This document shows, piece after piece, positions 1-12,543 of a stretch of 64,000 bases of DNA. Position 1 is the first letter of the stretch. The number at the start of each line of letters is the position of its first letter. Below the pieces are notes generated by a model. The model was not told where the DNA came from. It saw only the letters and a list, made by a program, of their open reading frames with translations, and ran no database searches. Origin of the DNA: Suillus spraguei. Lineage: Eukaryota > Basidiomycota > Agaricomycetes > Boletales > Suillaceae. The stretch covers positions 208,448 through 272,447 of the forward strand of contig JABCPU010000045.1 in the NCBI GenBank assembly GCA_016800925.1. The letters run 5' to 3'. The translations under genes and the position numbers were made by a program.

Positions 1-1107
1 TTCATTCCGTCAAAGATGTCGGAGTAAACTGAGTCTGATTGTGCGCCGAGCCGCCGAAGCGCAGATTACATAGTATTACTATCGTTGGGCCAGAGTTGCA
101 GAACACCTTATAGCACATACCACAACGCATTCTAAACCCCCACTCGGAAATAAGATCTTTTATTATCGATCTATAGTACTGTATTTTTTTCACAAAGAAC
201 ACACGATGAATGCCCTTGACATTAGATTTGTTTCATTCTGGAAGTCCTCTATACTAATCCTCACCCCTCCGTATTTTTACAGCAAGAGTAGAACAGGGTT
301 GCTGTTATTATCAACGATGCAATCGCGACGGTCAGAGAATGCTCAGGCGTGACAGTTGTGAGTGAAGTACCAATTCTGAGGATTTGGGTGTGTTGGGCGT
401 TCATCGGAGTCCAAACATGCAGTTGTGACAAAGTGCGACACACGGTTATTGAATAGTGGGTGACTCTCTACTTGCTCAGAGTCTACTGTTTCTATCGTTT
501 TGAGTCGGTATCCTTCTGGCAGTATCGTTTCAGCACATTTCTTTCTTCTGTAATCTGGAGCTCCCTTCTGACACACATAACTAGTAGTGACAGTTCCATA
601 TAGTTGTCTCACCTTAATGTGTAGGTAAACAATGAGATGCGAAAAAGAGGTCGTCGGATGTTGCAACTCTGGCCCAACGATGGTAAATGAACATTTAGCG
701 AGCAAACGCGTAGTGAAGACGCGTCTGTTAAATGCAGTCAAACTCATCTCACTTCCATCTCGCGTTATCTCAGTTGATAGACTATCGTGCATGTTCCTGG
801 AGTCAATCAGTTTATTTCTTCAGTTCGCTGTTTGAACAATAAGCGATGAGAAATAAACTGTCAGGCCATTGAGTGGCAGTTTATTTACCAGTTTGTTTCA
901 CTGATGGGCACATTATTGTCGTCAAAGATGTCGGAACGAGCCAAAGATTAAGCGAAGACTTGCCAATATCGAGTCTACAAAAAAAACTAGCGAAATAAAT
1001 TGTTATTGAGCAGAGTTTTAATGACAGCATACTAACGAGTGAGAGAAGGCAGGGTGTCATTTTCCAATTCGTCTCGCTAGACATAGACTGCCGACTCGAC
1101 TAAATAT
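1..1107. repeat. Cluster of AATAAACTG-type small repeats (MITE-like)
   Basis: No gene is visible. The stretch is built from diverged copies of one repeat. A block running from GATGTCGGA into GTAAACTG and GCCGAGCC-GAAGCGCA occurs near 1-65, in shortened form near 870-960, and again at about 1200-1290. A block with CAGTTTATTT, GCTGTTTGA-CAAT, AAGCGATG and AAATAAACTGTCAG occurs at about 808-892 and again at 1138-1215. A perfect 19-bp inverted pair lies at 81-99 and 663-681. Multicopy AT-rich inverted motifs without coding capacity suggest non-autonomous DNA transposons. The family is not identified. Confidence 0.6.
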
Positions 1108-1779
1108 TAACCCTACTCAATAACCGTTTTTTTTCTCAGTTTATTTGCTGTTTGAGCAATTGATAAGCGATGGGAAATAAACTGTCAGAGTTAATTATTG
1201 AGTGGCAGTTTATTTGCGAGTTTATTTCATTGGCAAAGATGTCGGAGTAAACTGTGTCTGATTGGGTGCCGAGCCGAAGCGCAAAGATTTACTGATATCG
1301 AGTACTATGAGTGACTCCCGGAATGAAGATAGACTATTAGTAGGAGCTCTCGCTCTCGCTTGCTTCATGGGACCATGTCCGCGTCTACCATATCTACTAC
1401 TGCGTCTGTCCCATCGTCGACGGTCCCAGGCCACCAATGCGAGTGTAAGCCTATTGCAATGAGCTGATCCCCAGAGTGTTTGGCCTCGGCGAGGAGCACG
1501 ACTGCAAGATTTTCCAAGCGGTTCGTTGTGGATTCTCTCTTGCTTCACCGTCGGCACTGATGTTGTCTATGTACTGAGTTATTGCGCGCCATGATGAGTA
1601 TACTGCTGGTCTCCAGTTCACGGCAAAGCGTCGGCAAGTCATGCGGCTGCTGCCAGTGTTTCACTCTCCGTGTCAGGAACAGCGTCTGAACCTTACTCGA
1701 CAGTTTATTCCAGTTTATTTCATTATGAGCGCTCAAAAAAATAAACTGAAGCAATAAACTGTTATTGAGTAGGGTTATT
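1106..1779. mobile_element. Non-autonomous inverted-repeat element, about 670 bp
   Basis: A 16-bp perfect terminal inverted repeat beginning AACCCTACTC is at 1109-1124, with its reverse complement at 1761-1776. Both ends continue inward into related GTTTATT and CAGTTTATTT motifs. The trinucleotide ATT flanks both ends (1106-1108 and 1777-1779) and could be a 3-bp target duplication, as PIF/Harbinger-type elements make. The interior has only short, unsupported ORFs and no recognisable transposase. It is read as a MITE; the superfamily is inference from the short possible duplication. Confidence 0.6.
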
Positions 1780-3220
1780 ACAACTACTTTCATATCGATA
1801 GACCAGATTTCATTTTGTTCCCCTCACCGCTTTTGTTTAGTTGTGGAGCTGTACAAACAAAAGGGTCCCGCCTGTTACGATATTTGGGCGCGCGAAGTAT
1901 CCTAGAATGGCAGGCTCAAAGTCGCTTCCTGCTCTTATCGGTCACCGAGCTGCGTCTGTCACCTCTCGCAGCATACAACTATTGATTGACGACCTTGTGC
2001 TACCATGTATACTGCTATACTATTATCTTCACCATTGACCATGCTGATTCCTTATGGTGGTGCAAGTTCAGTGCTACTCGGCCCCATGCTCTCAGCCTGG
2101 TCATTAGCATGACGGCTTTCTCATCTTTTGAATAACCGTCTGTGATGATCCGACCAAGTCCACCCCCCACTGATGGACAAACATATATAAGACTTGTTGG
2201 TCAAGTGCAGGATGCCCAACAATCTCATGTCTCGGGCAGTCAAAATTTTACCCCTCTCTAGTCTTTACAACGTTCATTATTCTCAAAGTTCTACTCTTAA
2301 CGAAGAGGAGCAGCGAGGAATACTTCAACAGCGCTTTCCTCGCGCTGGATACTGGTTTAATATTCCTTCATCCATGTTGTCGAAAACATGCCACCGCAGC
2401 AGATCTTGACTCATCCTTTTGTGTTCCAGCTCTGAGTCAGCGGTCTGTCAGTGAGAGAATAACTTTTGTCATTATGATCATCTAAAACTTAAGAATCTGA
2501 TCCTTCAGCTGTTTCAGGTATCACTGTCTCGATTCCGTTGAATACTGGAGTGATTTGGGTCGAATTCAACTTCAGCTTCCCCTCGACATTTCTTTTATCA
2601 ACTTCTTCTCGCGCGTCTGTGCAAAGATGGGACACCTAGTAGAGGAGATAATCAGAATAGAATGCAACTAGTGAAAAACTACATACACGTTTGTGAAGCC
2701 ATGTCTTTTCATAGTTCATTCAATGGTGACTTCAGAAACTTCAACACCCATTGCCTGACTAGCATATATTGAAGTTCAGAAAGCAATAGGTTTGGAGTGC
2801 GCTCAATACATGACACCTGATACTAGTAAGGGAGTTAAAGAAATTACCACCTCTGCACTGCAGGCTTGATTCACTTACTGAAGCATCTGTTGCTGTGAGC
2901 AGACGAGGACGTCCACTTTAGCCTGTGAGACGAGAGAGCCGGAAAACTCGGTTAACAGTTCGGTGGCTTGTGAGTAGCTCGTCCTATGCTACTAGATTTC
3001 ATACAAGCAAACATGGTCACCTATTGCTGGGATGTGATGGCAGTTTCCAGTCATGGCGGCAAGTCTCAAGAGTACTGCAATGTGTCGGGCAGAGCGTCGG
3101 ACAGGTGGCCATTCTAGGATACTTCGCGCGCCCAAATATCGTAACAGGCGGGACCCTTTTGTTTGTACAGCTGAGGGGAACAAAATGAAATCTGGTGTAT
3201 CGATATGAAAGTAGCTGTAA
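1778..3220. mobile_element. Element with long terminal inverted repeats, about 1.44 kb
   Basis: Long inverted arms bound this block: 1778-1910 on the left and 3109-3220 on the right. Arm landmarks are TTACA[AG]CTACTTTCATATCG, CAGATTTCATTTTGTTCCCC, GGGTCCCGCCTGTTACGAT and TATCCTAGAATGG. The left arm has about 22 extra bases after the CCCCTCA motif. The interior of about 1.2 kb has no convincing gene; the ORFs over the arms are mirror images of each other and are not coding. It abuts the preceding MITE directly, so the two are nested or neighbouring insertions. No target duplication is clear. Confidence 0.65.
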
Positions 3221-5129
3221 CGAGGTGGATATGTCGAAATGCACAGCCCAAGACACAGCTGACACGGGAAGACCCGAGGGAAGAACAAGTATAACAGCTA
3301 AAGCCTTTTGTGTATAAATAAAATTAAACTAATAACGCCAACACGTCAATAACCTCCCATGTGATATATGTGCATCATGCGCTAACGTTTTCGGAGCTGG
3401 AGCCTTAAAAGGCCTCACACGAGCGCTGGCCAACATCATCATATGACCACACCGAGAAGGAGGTTCCAGCATCCCTCCAAATGCCCTGCCTTTTTTTTGT
3501 GTCCAATTTATGTCCATTGAGAGAGGTGCTCTATGTAGGACAGTACTTGCTAGTCTAAAGGGACCCCAGTGTCCCTGTCGCATCTCTGGAGTCACGAATG
3601 CCCTGGTGTGAGGCGTACCCCCACCAGTCCGCCATCCCCACCAGTCCGCCGTTCCCGCCGGCCGTTTTAGACGTGCCCTCCTGTGGAGATGAGATGACTG
3701 TGTATGTGCGTGCTAAAGGTATGTTTCTAATGTAATTATATGTCTGTACGCGAGCTCGACCGTTGACATGGTGTTGCAGGAATTCTGTGGGATGGAGGTG
3801 AGTGAAGGCCTTGGGTTGACGGTTGGTGTTCGTTTCTCATGTGACTCGTTCCTTGGGACAAGAATTCGTGATGGCGAGCATGGTTGTGTATTTTGGGGAG
3901 GGAGGGGGGAGGGTGCTTGAGGTGCTTGAGGTCTGCTTGCGTATTGGTGATACAGTATTTAACTTTATGGTACGTCAGTTCCGATTAGTTTATGAGGGTA
4001 GCGGGACTTCACCGAACGATATTTTCAATCTGGCTGTGGTATCAACATATCTTACGAACGCCCTGCCTTGGATCCTGTTGGTTCTATGCCCACCAAACAA
4101 GCTCCTACAACTGTTCAACTGCATACTGGTAGCTTAGTTGTTCTCTTCATTCCTTGATGCGTTATCGATCACTTCATACAGCTTCTCTGATTCTATGCGT
4201 TTCAATTATTATTTACACAGCACAGACCTTGGCGTGTCGCGCTATAATGTTCTGTTCAATGCACGCTGCGTATTTTTTGCAATCTGATAATCAAGAATGA
4301 GGTTCTTTTGCAGCACATGCTTATATTACTAAGCTACCAAATTTAGACTAATTAACATGACGTGCCTTCACCAGCTCCGTGTAAATTCCCATACCTCTTG
4401 CACAGGAGTCCAAAACTCCTGTGTCAAAGACGCGGAATTTTTTTACGGAGCCCTATTGCAAATGATTCGCTCTTTCCTCGACAATACCAAATATTCTCAT
4501 GTAAGATTATTTTTTTCCTGTTTCAGGCTGACCTAGTTACAGGTAGTTCAATTTTAATTATACAACATTGAATGCAAGAGTTGTCAGCAGATTTAATGCC
4601 TTGCTTCAGATACCATTACGATCTGTTCACCGGTTCCATGCCCTAGTCCGACTAGGGCCGAAGCTCGCTCGGAATTTCGGAACATATTACAAAGGTCAGA
4701 CTATGTGGCGAGACTAGTGCTCACTTGGTAAGCTGACAAGTTGCAGAATGTACAACATTGACTCCACATGTTTTAGATGGGTTGCTCTTCCTATTATTAG
4801 TTCGACTTCACCTCCCATTAACCGGGCACCCGATAATCCGCGGCAGGCAGAAAGTCTGGAACTGTGAATCCCGAATGTAATCCTCGATCACTTAAGTTGG
4901 TCTTGCGGGGCCCTTCCTCACACAAAGTTCTATATTCGTCGTGATGCCCCTCTGTCGGTTACGTTGTCCGATACAATGGCACTATAGTTGAGGATACTTA
5001 TTTTGACCATCGGCACCAGCAGAATCATGTGCACTTTTTTTGGCCGCTTTATTACTGAACCATCTATAAAATCATGCATTCTCATAGAATTTCAAGGCTC
5101 AGCTCCCCATCGGACAACCTTTTACATTC
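3221..5129. other. Gene-free stretch
   Basis: No ORF here resembles a known family or shows a convincing intron-exon pattern. The longest open frames (3329-3595 minus, 3823-4137 plus) look like chance. Small local features are a doubled CCACCAGTCCGCC motif at about 3623-3652 and a short GC hairpin (CCCTAGTC-CG-GACTAGGG) near 4640. The last few hundred bases should include the promoter of the MFS gene that starts at 5130. Confidence 0.5.
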
Positions 5130-7218
5130 ATGGCAGACAACCATAGTACCACGACTTTGTCGCCTACGGTGGCCCAGAGCGTAGAACAGCATACAGACAC
5201 CCAAACGCATGTTTCTAGTCCAAAATCGTCAAATGAACCTATTGTGTTTGACATAGAACATGCCGTGGTTGAAGATGATCCTCGAATATGGTCGAACACG
5301 AAGAAGGTGTGTCCTTCCACCTTGACTATGTAACCGTTAGAGGCTGATAGAACATATCATACAGTACATTGTATTGTCCATCATATCCGGAGCATCGATG
5401 ATCGCGGGTTTGAGCGCGAATATACAAAATCGTGAATTGTTTCCTTGATGTCATTGCAATATCGGCTGAGCAGTCGGGGGACAGCCGCCAATGCTCAGAT
5501 TGAGCAGCAGCTACACACCAGCAGCGAGGAGATCAGCTTGAGTTTGTCTCTTTTCATTCTCATTCAAGGCAATTTTCCTGTCTTTTGGAGCGCAATTAGC
5601 GAAATAAAGGGTCGCAAGGTTTGGATTTTTATGTGTCTTAAGAGTTTTATTTGTTAATATCGCAAGTTCAGCTGGTGTACCTTCTATCCGTAGCACTGTT
5701 TACCCTTGGATCTATAATCGTGGCCATATCAAAGACCATTGGTTTGTTGATCGGTATGCGGATTCTGCAAGCTATAGGGTAGGGCAGTCTCTCAGTCCTT
5801 TAATGTGTTGCTCACACGGAGTAGGTCAAGCGCGGTTATCGCCATCGGAGCTGCCACTCTGGCCGACATATACGAGCCAAGTCAACGAGGAACGATGATG
5901 GGCATCTACTATTCTGCACCTCTCCTCGGTCCCTCATTGGGGCCAATTATTGGTGGTGGACTCGCACAGGGCCTCGGCTGGCGGGCAATTTTCTGGTTCC
6001 TGGTCATCTGGGGAGGCATAATATTTTCAGCATTCCTATTTTTGTTCAAGGACACCTTCCGGAAGGAAAGGAGTATGATATACCAAAAAGTATTGAAGAA
6101 GAGGCACCGAGAGCAAGAGTCGTCAGAAACGAAGGAGGAGTCACGAAAGATTCCAGAAGAATCACAAGTGAATGATGAAAAACAGACGAGTTCAAAAGAC
6201 ATTGAAGCACAGCCAACGGTCGTACCAGCATCAGCTACCAGAGAAGTAAAGATGACCATTGCTGATGCCAACCCTTTCCCCCCATACCTGTTGATTATCA
6301 GCCGCAAGAACAACTTTGCTATCTTGATAGCATCAGGTGAGTAACCTCAGCAATTCTTGCTGAAGTTGTTCCAAAACAAGTTTATGCGTTCTTGTAGGTT
6401 TTCTTTTTGCATTTGGCTTTAGCATTGCATATACATGCGCAAGAACATTATCGATGCATTATAATTACAATGCACTGAAAACTGGCCTTGTCCTGCTTGC
6501 CTATGGTATTGGTAAGCGAATCACAAGCCAACTACGAGCACCTGCCTGATGTATCTATCCCAGGCAGTGTAGCCGGTAGCCTATTGGGTGGACGTTGGTC
6601 CGACAGGACACTTTCTCGGCTAAAGGCAGCGAACGGAGGGGAGAGCTTTCCGGAGGTGTGTTGCTATCTTCAGCTCGCCTCTGTCACCACGTTTGACGCG
6701 AATCCGTGCAGATGCGCCTCGAGAGTACAAAAGTGGTCATGTTGTGGCTACCTCTCTCTGTGATTGGATATGCTTGGGTGTGCCAAGAACGGGTCCACGT
6801 CGCTGCCGTGTGTGTGATGCTCTTCCTCGCAGGATTTTTATCCATGTATGTTTTTTTTTTCGCTTCATACTGTGATTTTCTCTCATCCGCGATAGATGGA
6901 TGTACGCGAGCACGCTGGCATACATCGTCGATGCAAACACTGGTCGCTCATCAACGGCAGTGGCGACCAACAGTTCTTTCCGCGGTCTGTCCGCTTTTAT
7001 TGCTGCCGAGGTTGCTGTTCCTCTACAGGTGAGTCAACGTCATAATAATTTACGGAATATCGGATCTGAGGTTGGTTTAGGATAGTATTGGCGATGGTGG
7101 TTTGTATACCATCTGGGCGGGACTAATGATTATTACTAATTGTCTTATCTTACTGGTGATGTACAAAGGCAGGAAGTGGAGAGAAGCGAGTGCTGAGCGG
7201 GAGAAGCAGAAGCAGTGA
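5130..7218 (+). CDS. MFS transporter, DHA1 (drug:H+ antiporter) type
   Basis: Plasma-membrane or vacuolar secondary transporter of the major facilitator superfamily, probably exporting small molecules. About eight exons were assembled by eye. A polar cytosolic N-terminus (5130 to about 5307) is followed by the first membrane helix (IVLSIISGASMIAG). The loop 2-3 signature SEIKGRK is at about 5594-5617, then helices LVYLLSVALFTLGSIIVA and GMRILQAIG. Helices 4-6 follow at 5823-6050 with GAATLADIYEPSQRG and GPIIGGGL. A long charged cytosolic loop (about 6055-6250) splits the two halves as in 12-helix DHA1 proteins. Helices 7-12 occupy 6265-7170, ending with a basic tail and TGA at 7216. The frame is open in every exon. 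The substrate cannot be told from sequence. Confidence 0.85.
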
Positions 7219-7349
7219 TAGGGATCATGGCTTCCGATTAATTTAGATAACGTAATCACATATATAAGTCACCACAACCTTGGGGAGCAAAATGATTTAT
7301 TTTTATTTTGAATCCGTTTGGGTTTGGGCCGGTGCCCTGGCACAAGGCT

Positions 7350-7422
7350 ACATCGCTTACTCACACAGACTATATTCTGTTGTTGCTAACAACAGAATAT
7401 AGTCTGTGTGAGTAAGCGATGT
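7350..7422. repeat. Perfect palindrome with 35-bp arms and 3-nt loop
   Basis: Bases 7350-7384 are the exact reverse complement of 7388-7422, with only three bases (7385-7387) between. The arm starts ACATCGCTTACTCACACAG. Complementarity stops sharply at both outer ends (7349/7423 mismatch). It lies about 130 bp downstream of the MFS stop codon and is followed by gene-free DNA. It could be a fold-back element or a recent inverted duplication. A transcript through it would form a very stable hairpin. Confidence 0.95.
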
Positions 7423-9673
7423 GGTGCAGCAATCTTTCTTATCACCCATATCAGCCGTCGAACGTCGGAGACGAGCTCTAGCCGGTAACACTCGTGTTTT
7501 TCTGCTCACCTACCCAGGTCCCACCGCTCCCTCTCTCAGGTAGTCGAACAAAGCTCATAACTTCTGTCTAGTCAGAAAACACCTTTTGCTATCATCCAGC
7601 TTCGTCCGACGCACCCGGGCCACTGGTATCCTGGACACTCGTGATAGGTAGTTCGGGCCTACCCGCCCTTCACGGCTCACCTTTTTCACCTGAACCTTAT
7701 TGTTTCGGACCGGAAAACCCTACAGGCTTTCGCGCCAAACCTTTTACACAAATCGTTTTGTTCTCTGCTACTAGATGTCCACGGGATTTCGCGCATTTTT
7801 GGCGCAACGTCTATTACTCCACAACGCATAGACATAAAGACTTAATTCTTTGACAGTCCGATAGACTGAACTCTAAGGTACAACATCTGCTAGTTTTTCT
7901 TTCGAAACTTGACGTGTTGAGTCCAGCGGAGAGTTACCGCGCAGAAAAGTGCATTTTCCCTAAAGTTCGGGCACTTTGTCACACCAAGTCACACGTCTGC
8001 CGCAATGCCTATTTGCACTCCGCAGTGTCAGGACCGTTTGTTACAGAAGTTGTGCGTTGGGAACATAGTTAGAGGCAATGGCACTCGACACAATCTGTAT
8101 GAAGCGGCAGAAATGTGAAATCAATGCTATTGAACTGATTATATGACCGTTTGTATCCCAAATCTCGAGTTAAATAATTAGTAGAGTAACTAAGGTGAAA
8201 AGTGAGGTGCACTTGAATGAGCTTGCGCAGGTATATGATAATTGTGCAAAGAATGATGGTGAATCATATGATAGTGTGTATTATTGGGTGCATGATATAA
8301 ATTATGCTGAGCAGAGAATGGGTGATGTGGGTGTCCAAGAGGAAGTAAAGTATGTGCAACGCCAGAATAAACAGTCGAGAGGGGATTGATAGCGCAGGAA
8401 CAGAATGGGGAGTAGTGGACGAGGATGAGCCCGTTGAATACTGCAAGTCATCGAGTCGACGATGGATCGCGGGACGCTCAACTCTGGAAGTGACTCGGCT
8501 GGCCCGAGCGCAGCATTTTCATCAACGAGGGAGACAGCCATAAAAAATACCATAGTAAGCCACTGTTCTCCTGATGTTTTGTGTATTACCAGCTCGCTGA
8601 TCTTCCCAAAGCTCTGCACACGCCTTATGGACTTTTCCTTGTTGGGTTCTGGCGCAGCTGTTTGGACTTGACCATGCAGGCAGATTGGTGTTTTTGTGCC
8701 GCTCTTCGGCATTGCGGAGTTTTGATCTACACAGTCTCAATGTAACGCTTTGGATAGATTGTCACGTCTGGAGCATATTCCTTTTATTGCAGATGATCCC
8801 GACAAGCATGTAGCCCCGGAGAAATTTGTTTTAGTATTCTCTCATCATGTATAACAATCATACCATATTCCAGAATTTTATGTGGTGATCTGACCTTCAG
8901 AGCGAGCCTTAGATGCACAAAACTAGCCTCCAGCACTGATAAGTTGACCACAGGACGAGATCTACTTCGAATTTCTTCAAAAAAAATATGGAACTATGCA
9001 TTATGTTGGGGGAAACCCATATGCAACATACATAAGGATTTCGTGCATAATTGCGTGTGCTAGAGTCGATGCGCAGACTCTTGGGACACACGGACTCGTG
9101 GGACTATCTAGTATCACCGTTTTGTTCCGTCCTCGGTTCCATTGGTATCTTCGTCACACGAAGTCTCGAAATGCATAGACGGACATTACTTGCATGTATA
9201 CTGCTGGACTCTAATAATAGTTCCTGCCGAGGCGAGGATGATGGTGCCTGCTTGGAGTTCCGATGGACCATACTAGATTGCCAGAATCAATCGTTTCAGT
9301 ATAGGATCCTGCAAGGCTCACTCGCCGTCGATTGTTGTACAACAATTTCCACCGATTGCCAATAAGGTGTCGCGGAGTTGACCATCTTCAAATTCATTAA
9401 TACGATAACTGGAATCCGTGTTCAAGTTACTAGTGTTCAAGTTGACGAGTCGCTTTTCATAGATCGGACTGCCCACATGCAGTATTGGTGTTCATCCTCG
9501 AGTCGGACTTGGTCTGATGATGTCAAACTTCCTAGAAGCTGCTATCCTCACAGCTTAGGAACTTGATATTAATGAAGGTGAATCGTGCACAGGATCGATC
9601 GACATCCTAACTTCTAAGATTAACCTGGTCGCCAATACATATGTCCATAAGGTGGGGCCCAGGAAGCACAAGC
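7423..9673. other. Gene-poor stretch with one ambiguous coding remnant
   Basis: No confident gene. At 8462-8760 a plus-strand reading beginning MDRGTLNSGSDSAG has a possible 39-nt GTAAGC..CAG intron near 8554-8592. A neighbouring frame reads RLVFLCRSSALRSF and looks protein-like, but no consistent exon model emerges and no family is recognised, so it is not called a gene. The rest shows only short chance ORFs. Confidence 0.35.
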
Positions 9674-10015
9674 CTAGCATACTTCTACGTTGGTTGATAT
9701 ATATAGAAGGAGGCACGAATCATAAATGGGACTTGCTAGGGTTGTTAGAATAGCGAAGTACGGCAAGTACGAAGGGGTGTGTGAACCGCTTGTAGGATGT
9801 AGAAGTGTCACTCGTAACAATGCGTAGTCAATGTGAGAGTTATTGGCAGATTCCAGACTGTAGTGGCGTGAATGGGGTGACAGTGACGAGAAAAGGATGC
9901 TAAGGGTCGAACGAGTCGGTAGCGATGAGGGATTGGCGCCAGATTGGAGACGGAGACTTGCTGGTGCCGGTAAGCTGAGGTATTCAAGTATTAAATCGGC
10001 AATTTCCGGCAGCAA
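9674..10015 (-). pseudogene. Possible F-box-start fragment (weak)
   Basis: A 113-codon minus-strand ORF begins MLPEIADLILEYLSLPAPAS, which resembles the first helix of an F-box (LPPEL..LILEYL). The rest is low-information, Ser/Leu-rich and lacks LRR or other motifs. There is no partner domain up- or downstream, so it could be a truncated F-box relic or chance. It sits just outside the GH128 duplication. Confidence 0.25.
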
Positions 10016-10302
10016 AACAAACAGTATTTATAGCGCTACTAGATACATTGTAACACTGAAATGACAAAATACCGATTATACAAGTCGTGAGGTATATCAT
10101 AGGGCACAGTTTCACATATTTAACAAGAAATGCGTTTAGGAACCGATAAACCCATCAAGTATTATACAGAAGCAGGCGAAGTCTTTGATGCCCTGCGTCT
10201 TTCACCAACGTATGCACAGGATGATGTAATAAAGAAAGCCAATTGGTGAGGTTGCCAGCCGCAGACGGAGTCCCGTGGTCGTCGTATATGGCATGACCTA
10301 GT

Positions 10303-11655
10303 TCAAATATAACCGGCGCCAGAAGGGTCGTTCACTTGGAAGAGCGCTGACGAAGTTGTGCGCATGAGGTTTCCCACTGCAGACGGAGTCCCGTCGTTGT
10401 TGTAGAGGCACGACCCGGTTCCGACATAAGCGACGGCAGAAGCGTCATTTGCTTGCAAGAGCGCTGGCGAAGTTGCTACGAAGGGGAAGTAAAGATGAAC
10501 ATATGACGCCCCATCAAGGAAAGCGAACGCCTCTCTGAAGAAGGCCACCCTACATGATACATAAAAGTATGAACGGGTGATAAAAGAGGAACTATATCGC
10601 AGCTTACTGAGCTGCTTGACCACCTGCAGGGTTCTGAAGAGCAAATTCTGTGATAACGAGTTGATAATTCTGCGTGTTTGCTGTTGTGAGATCTAGATAC
10701 TGCATACGCAAAGGAGACTTACGGGGAATCTACTGTGGGCTGATTGTACGTAGCTCTTGAATGCCGCAAACGATGTTCTACGTTTTGTAATTTGAGTAAG
10801 GCAAGGAGGTGCACTAAACAAGCTCTTGCCACATACCCATACCAGTGCTGAAAAATCGAAATTTAATGACAATCGAAACAGATTCGCATACAATTACGTG
10901 CCAAGTTGATGTAGTCAAAGTAACACCGTCCTGCACATGCGCTGATCATTTGAGAAACCCAGCTAAGTCCCTGTCCAGTTGTCCCGCTAGAGGTAACAGC
11001 AGGGAGAGCCTTCTTGATCGCCTAAAAGCACGGACAAATATGACATACAAGTAAAAAATCGATACGGTAAGACCTTACCAATGGGTTGATGTGTTGAATG
11101 TACCAAGAAGCGGCTTGGCTCGGAGAGATACCGTTGATATCAGGTTCATTCAGCGTAAATACGGCTGTAATGAAACCGGTCAAGCTAATGTCTATCCACT
11201 AATGAATGATGACGAACTAGCCCAATGCTGTGCTGCTTGACGTGATGCCAATTCTGCGATAGGACTGGATGAGCAGTCCAGGCAGCGCTGCATGCCGATG
11301 AATCCAAGGCCACCATTTCCATTGGTGGAAGGCGGAGCGTATGTCTCATAATCGTAACTGTTTACTGTTAGTGAGACTGAACACGAGTTTTCATCTGACA
11401 TACATTGCGACAACTTCTCCATTTCCGTTGTTGAAAACACCAGGATTGCTGGAAAGAGACGAGTCAGTGAACTAATGGTGCATGAAATGTGAGATCATGT
11501 ACAGTGATCTGTCGACTGTTCGGTTATGGTGAGCAAGATGTGCCTGCACTCGTAATTTGAGATAACTCACAGTAGGTCCAGCATAGGCCTCGCTTTCCGG
11601 CAAGAACAGTGGTCACAAAGAGTGCTATAACTGCGAGTCTGGCGAAGGTCAGCAT
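10303..11655 (-). CDS. GH128 (Asl1-type) secreted glycoside hydrolase, copy A
   Basis: Predicted extracellular beta-1,3-glucanase of glycoside hydrolase family 128. The start at 11655 gives a hydrophobic signal peptide, then the family's N-terminal KRGLCWTY. A 48-nt intron joins VVAI to YDYETYAPP. GLGFIGMQRC follows near 11290, TLNEPDINGI (first catalytic-region Glu) near 11150-11170, then INPL, the HWYG block near 10840, NYVQSAHS, and VITEFALQNPAGGQ (second Glu of the ITEF strand) near 10650. The last exon runs through VAFFREAFAFLDGASYV to GSCLYNNDGTPSAVGNL. It then reads into a degenerate repeat of that same C-terminus before the stop. The first exon junction is one base out of phase with a plain GTGAGT donor, so a microexon or alternative splice is likely there. 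Paralogue of the gene at 12544-13889. Confidence 0.82.
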
Positions 11656-12543
11656 GGTCGAAAATATGCGAGGAAGTGGCGCATACCAAGCATATTTATA
11701 CTTTCAGAAATGGCGGATAGCATCCTCAGGGAAAGACAGGCACGATTGCATGGGCGCATATGCTTTGGCGACAACGAGCACACTGGTATATCAGCGCTAG
11801 GACGGATACGGATCTCAAGTAGCATGTGATCTGCTTGAAGAATGATACTAGTGAGGGTTCTAGTGTATGCTTTACATACGAACTATAATGATTACCGAAC
11901 CGAGACAGGGATAGCGCGTCCTTTGAGAACCGATCGAGACGAGCTCGGAGAAATATCACCTTGGCGGTAACAGGACCATACGAGGCCTGTGGGGATGACT
12001 TATGGTGACATCATCTCAGTAGGCTAGTATAATGTTATGGACATACCTACATACTTGCCATATCTTGTTACCGGATCTGAATTGACATGACAATTAGTAC
12101 AGCATGTGCATGAAGATTGGAGAAATGATGTGGATTAGATGAATTACGTCACCAGCTGCGCAAAGGATGATGGATTATGGACAGTCAGAACGAGAAATCT
12201 GATGAGCGCGGGCGGCGCGGAACATTTAGTAGTCATCTGAACGCCACACTTGATATTTATATCTGTCACGCAAGTGGAGAGTCAGATTGTGTTACTGACA
12301 TAACAAAACACCGAACTTACGAGGAGTCGCGATATATCTCAAGGGGCACAGTTTTATATATTCAACACGAAATGCATTTAGGAACTGATAAACTCATCAA
12401 GTAGTATACAGAAGCAGGCGAAATCTTTCATGCCCTGCGTCTTTCACCAATGCATGCACAGGATGGGGTAATAAAAGAAAGCCGTTGATGAGGTTTCCAG
12501 CCGCAGATGGAGTCCCGTAGTCGTTGTAGAGGCACGACCTGGT
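11656..12543. other. Spacer between the two GH128 genes
   Basis: Holds the promoter of copy A, which fires leftward from near 11700 (AAGCATATTTATACTTTC, a TATA-like ATTTATA about 40 bp upstream of the ATG), and the 3' flank of copy B. Both are repeats of the corresponding parts of the other unit. No independent gene is seen; the 12177-12404 plus-strand ORF falls in duplicated non-coding sequence without conserved frame. Confidence 0.55.

Noticed and set aside
3823..4137. 104-codon plus-strand ORF with hydrophobic end
   Set aside because: No family resemblance, no intron logic, and located in a repeat-adjacent non-coding stretch.
8462..8760. Two-exon gene starting MDRGTLNSG
   Set aside because: The 39-nt intron is very short, two frames look equally protein-like and neither gives a family match or a consistent continuation.
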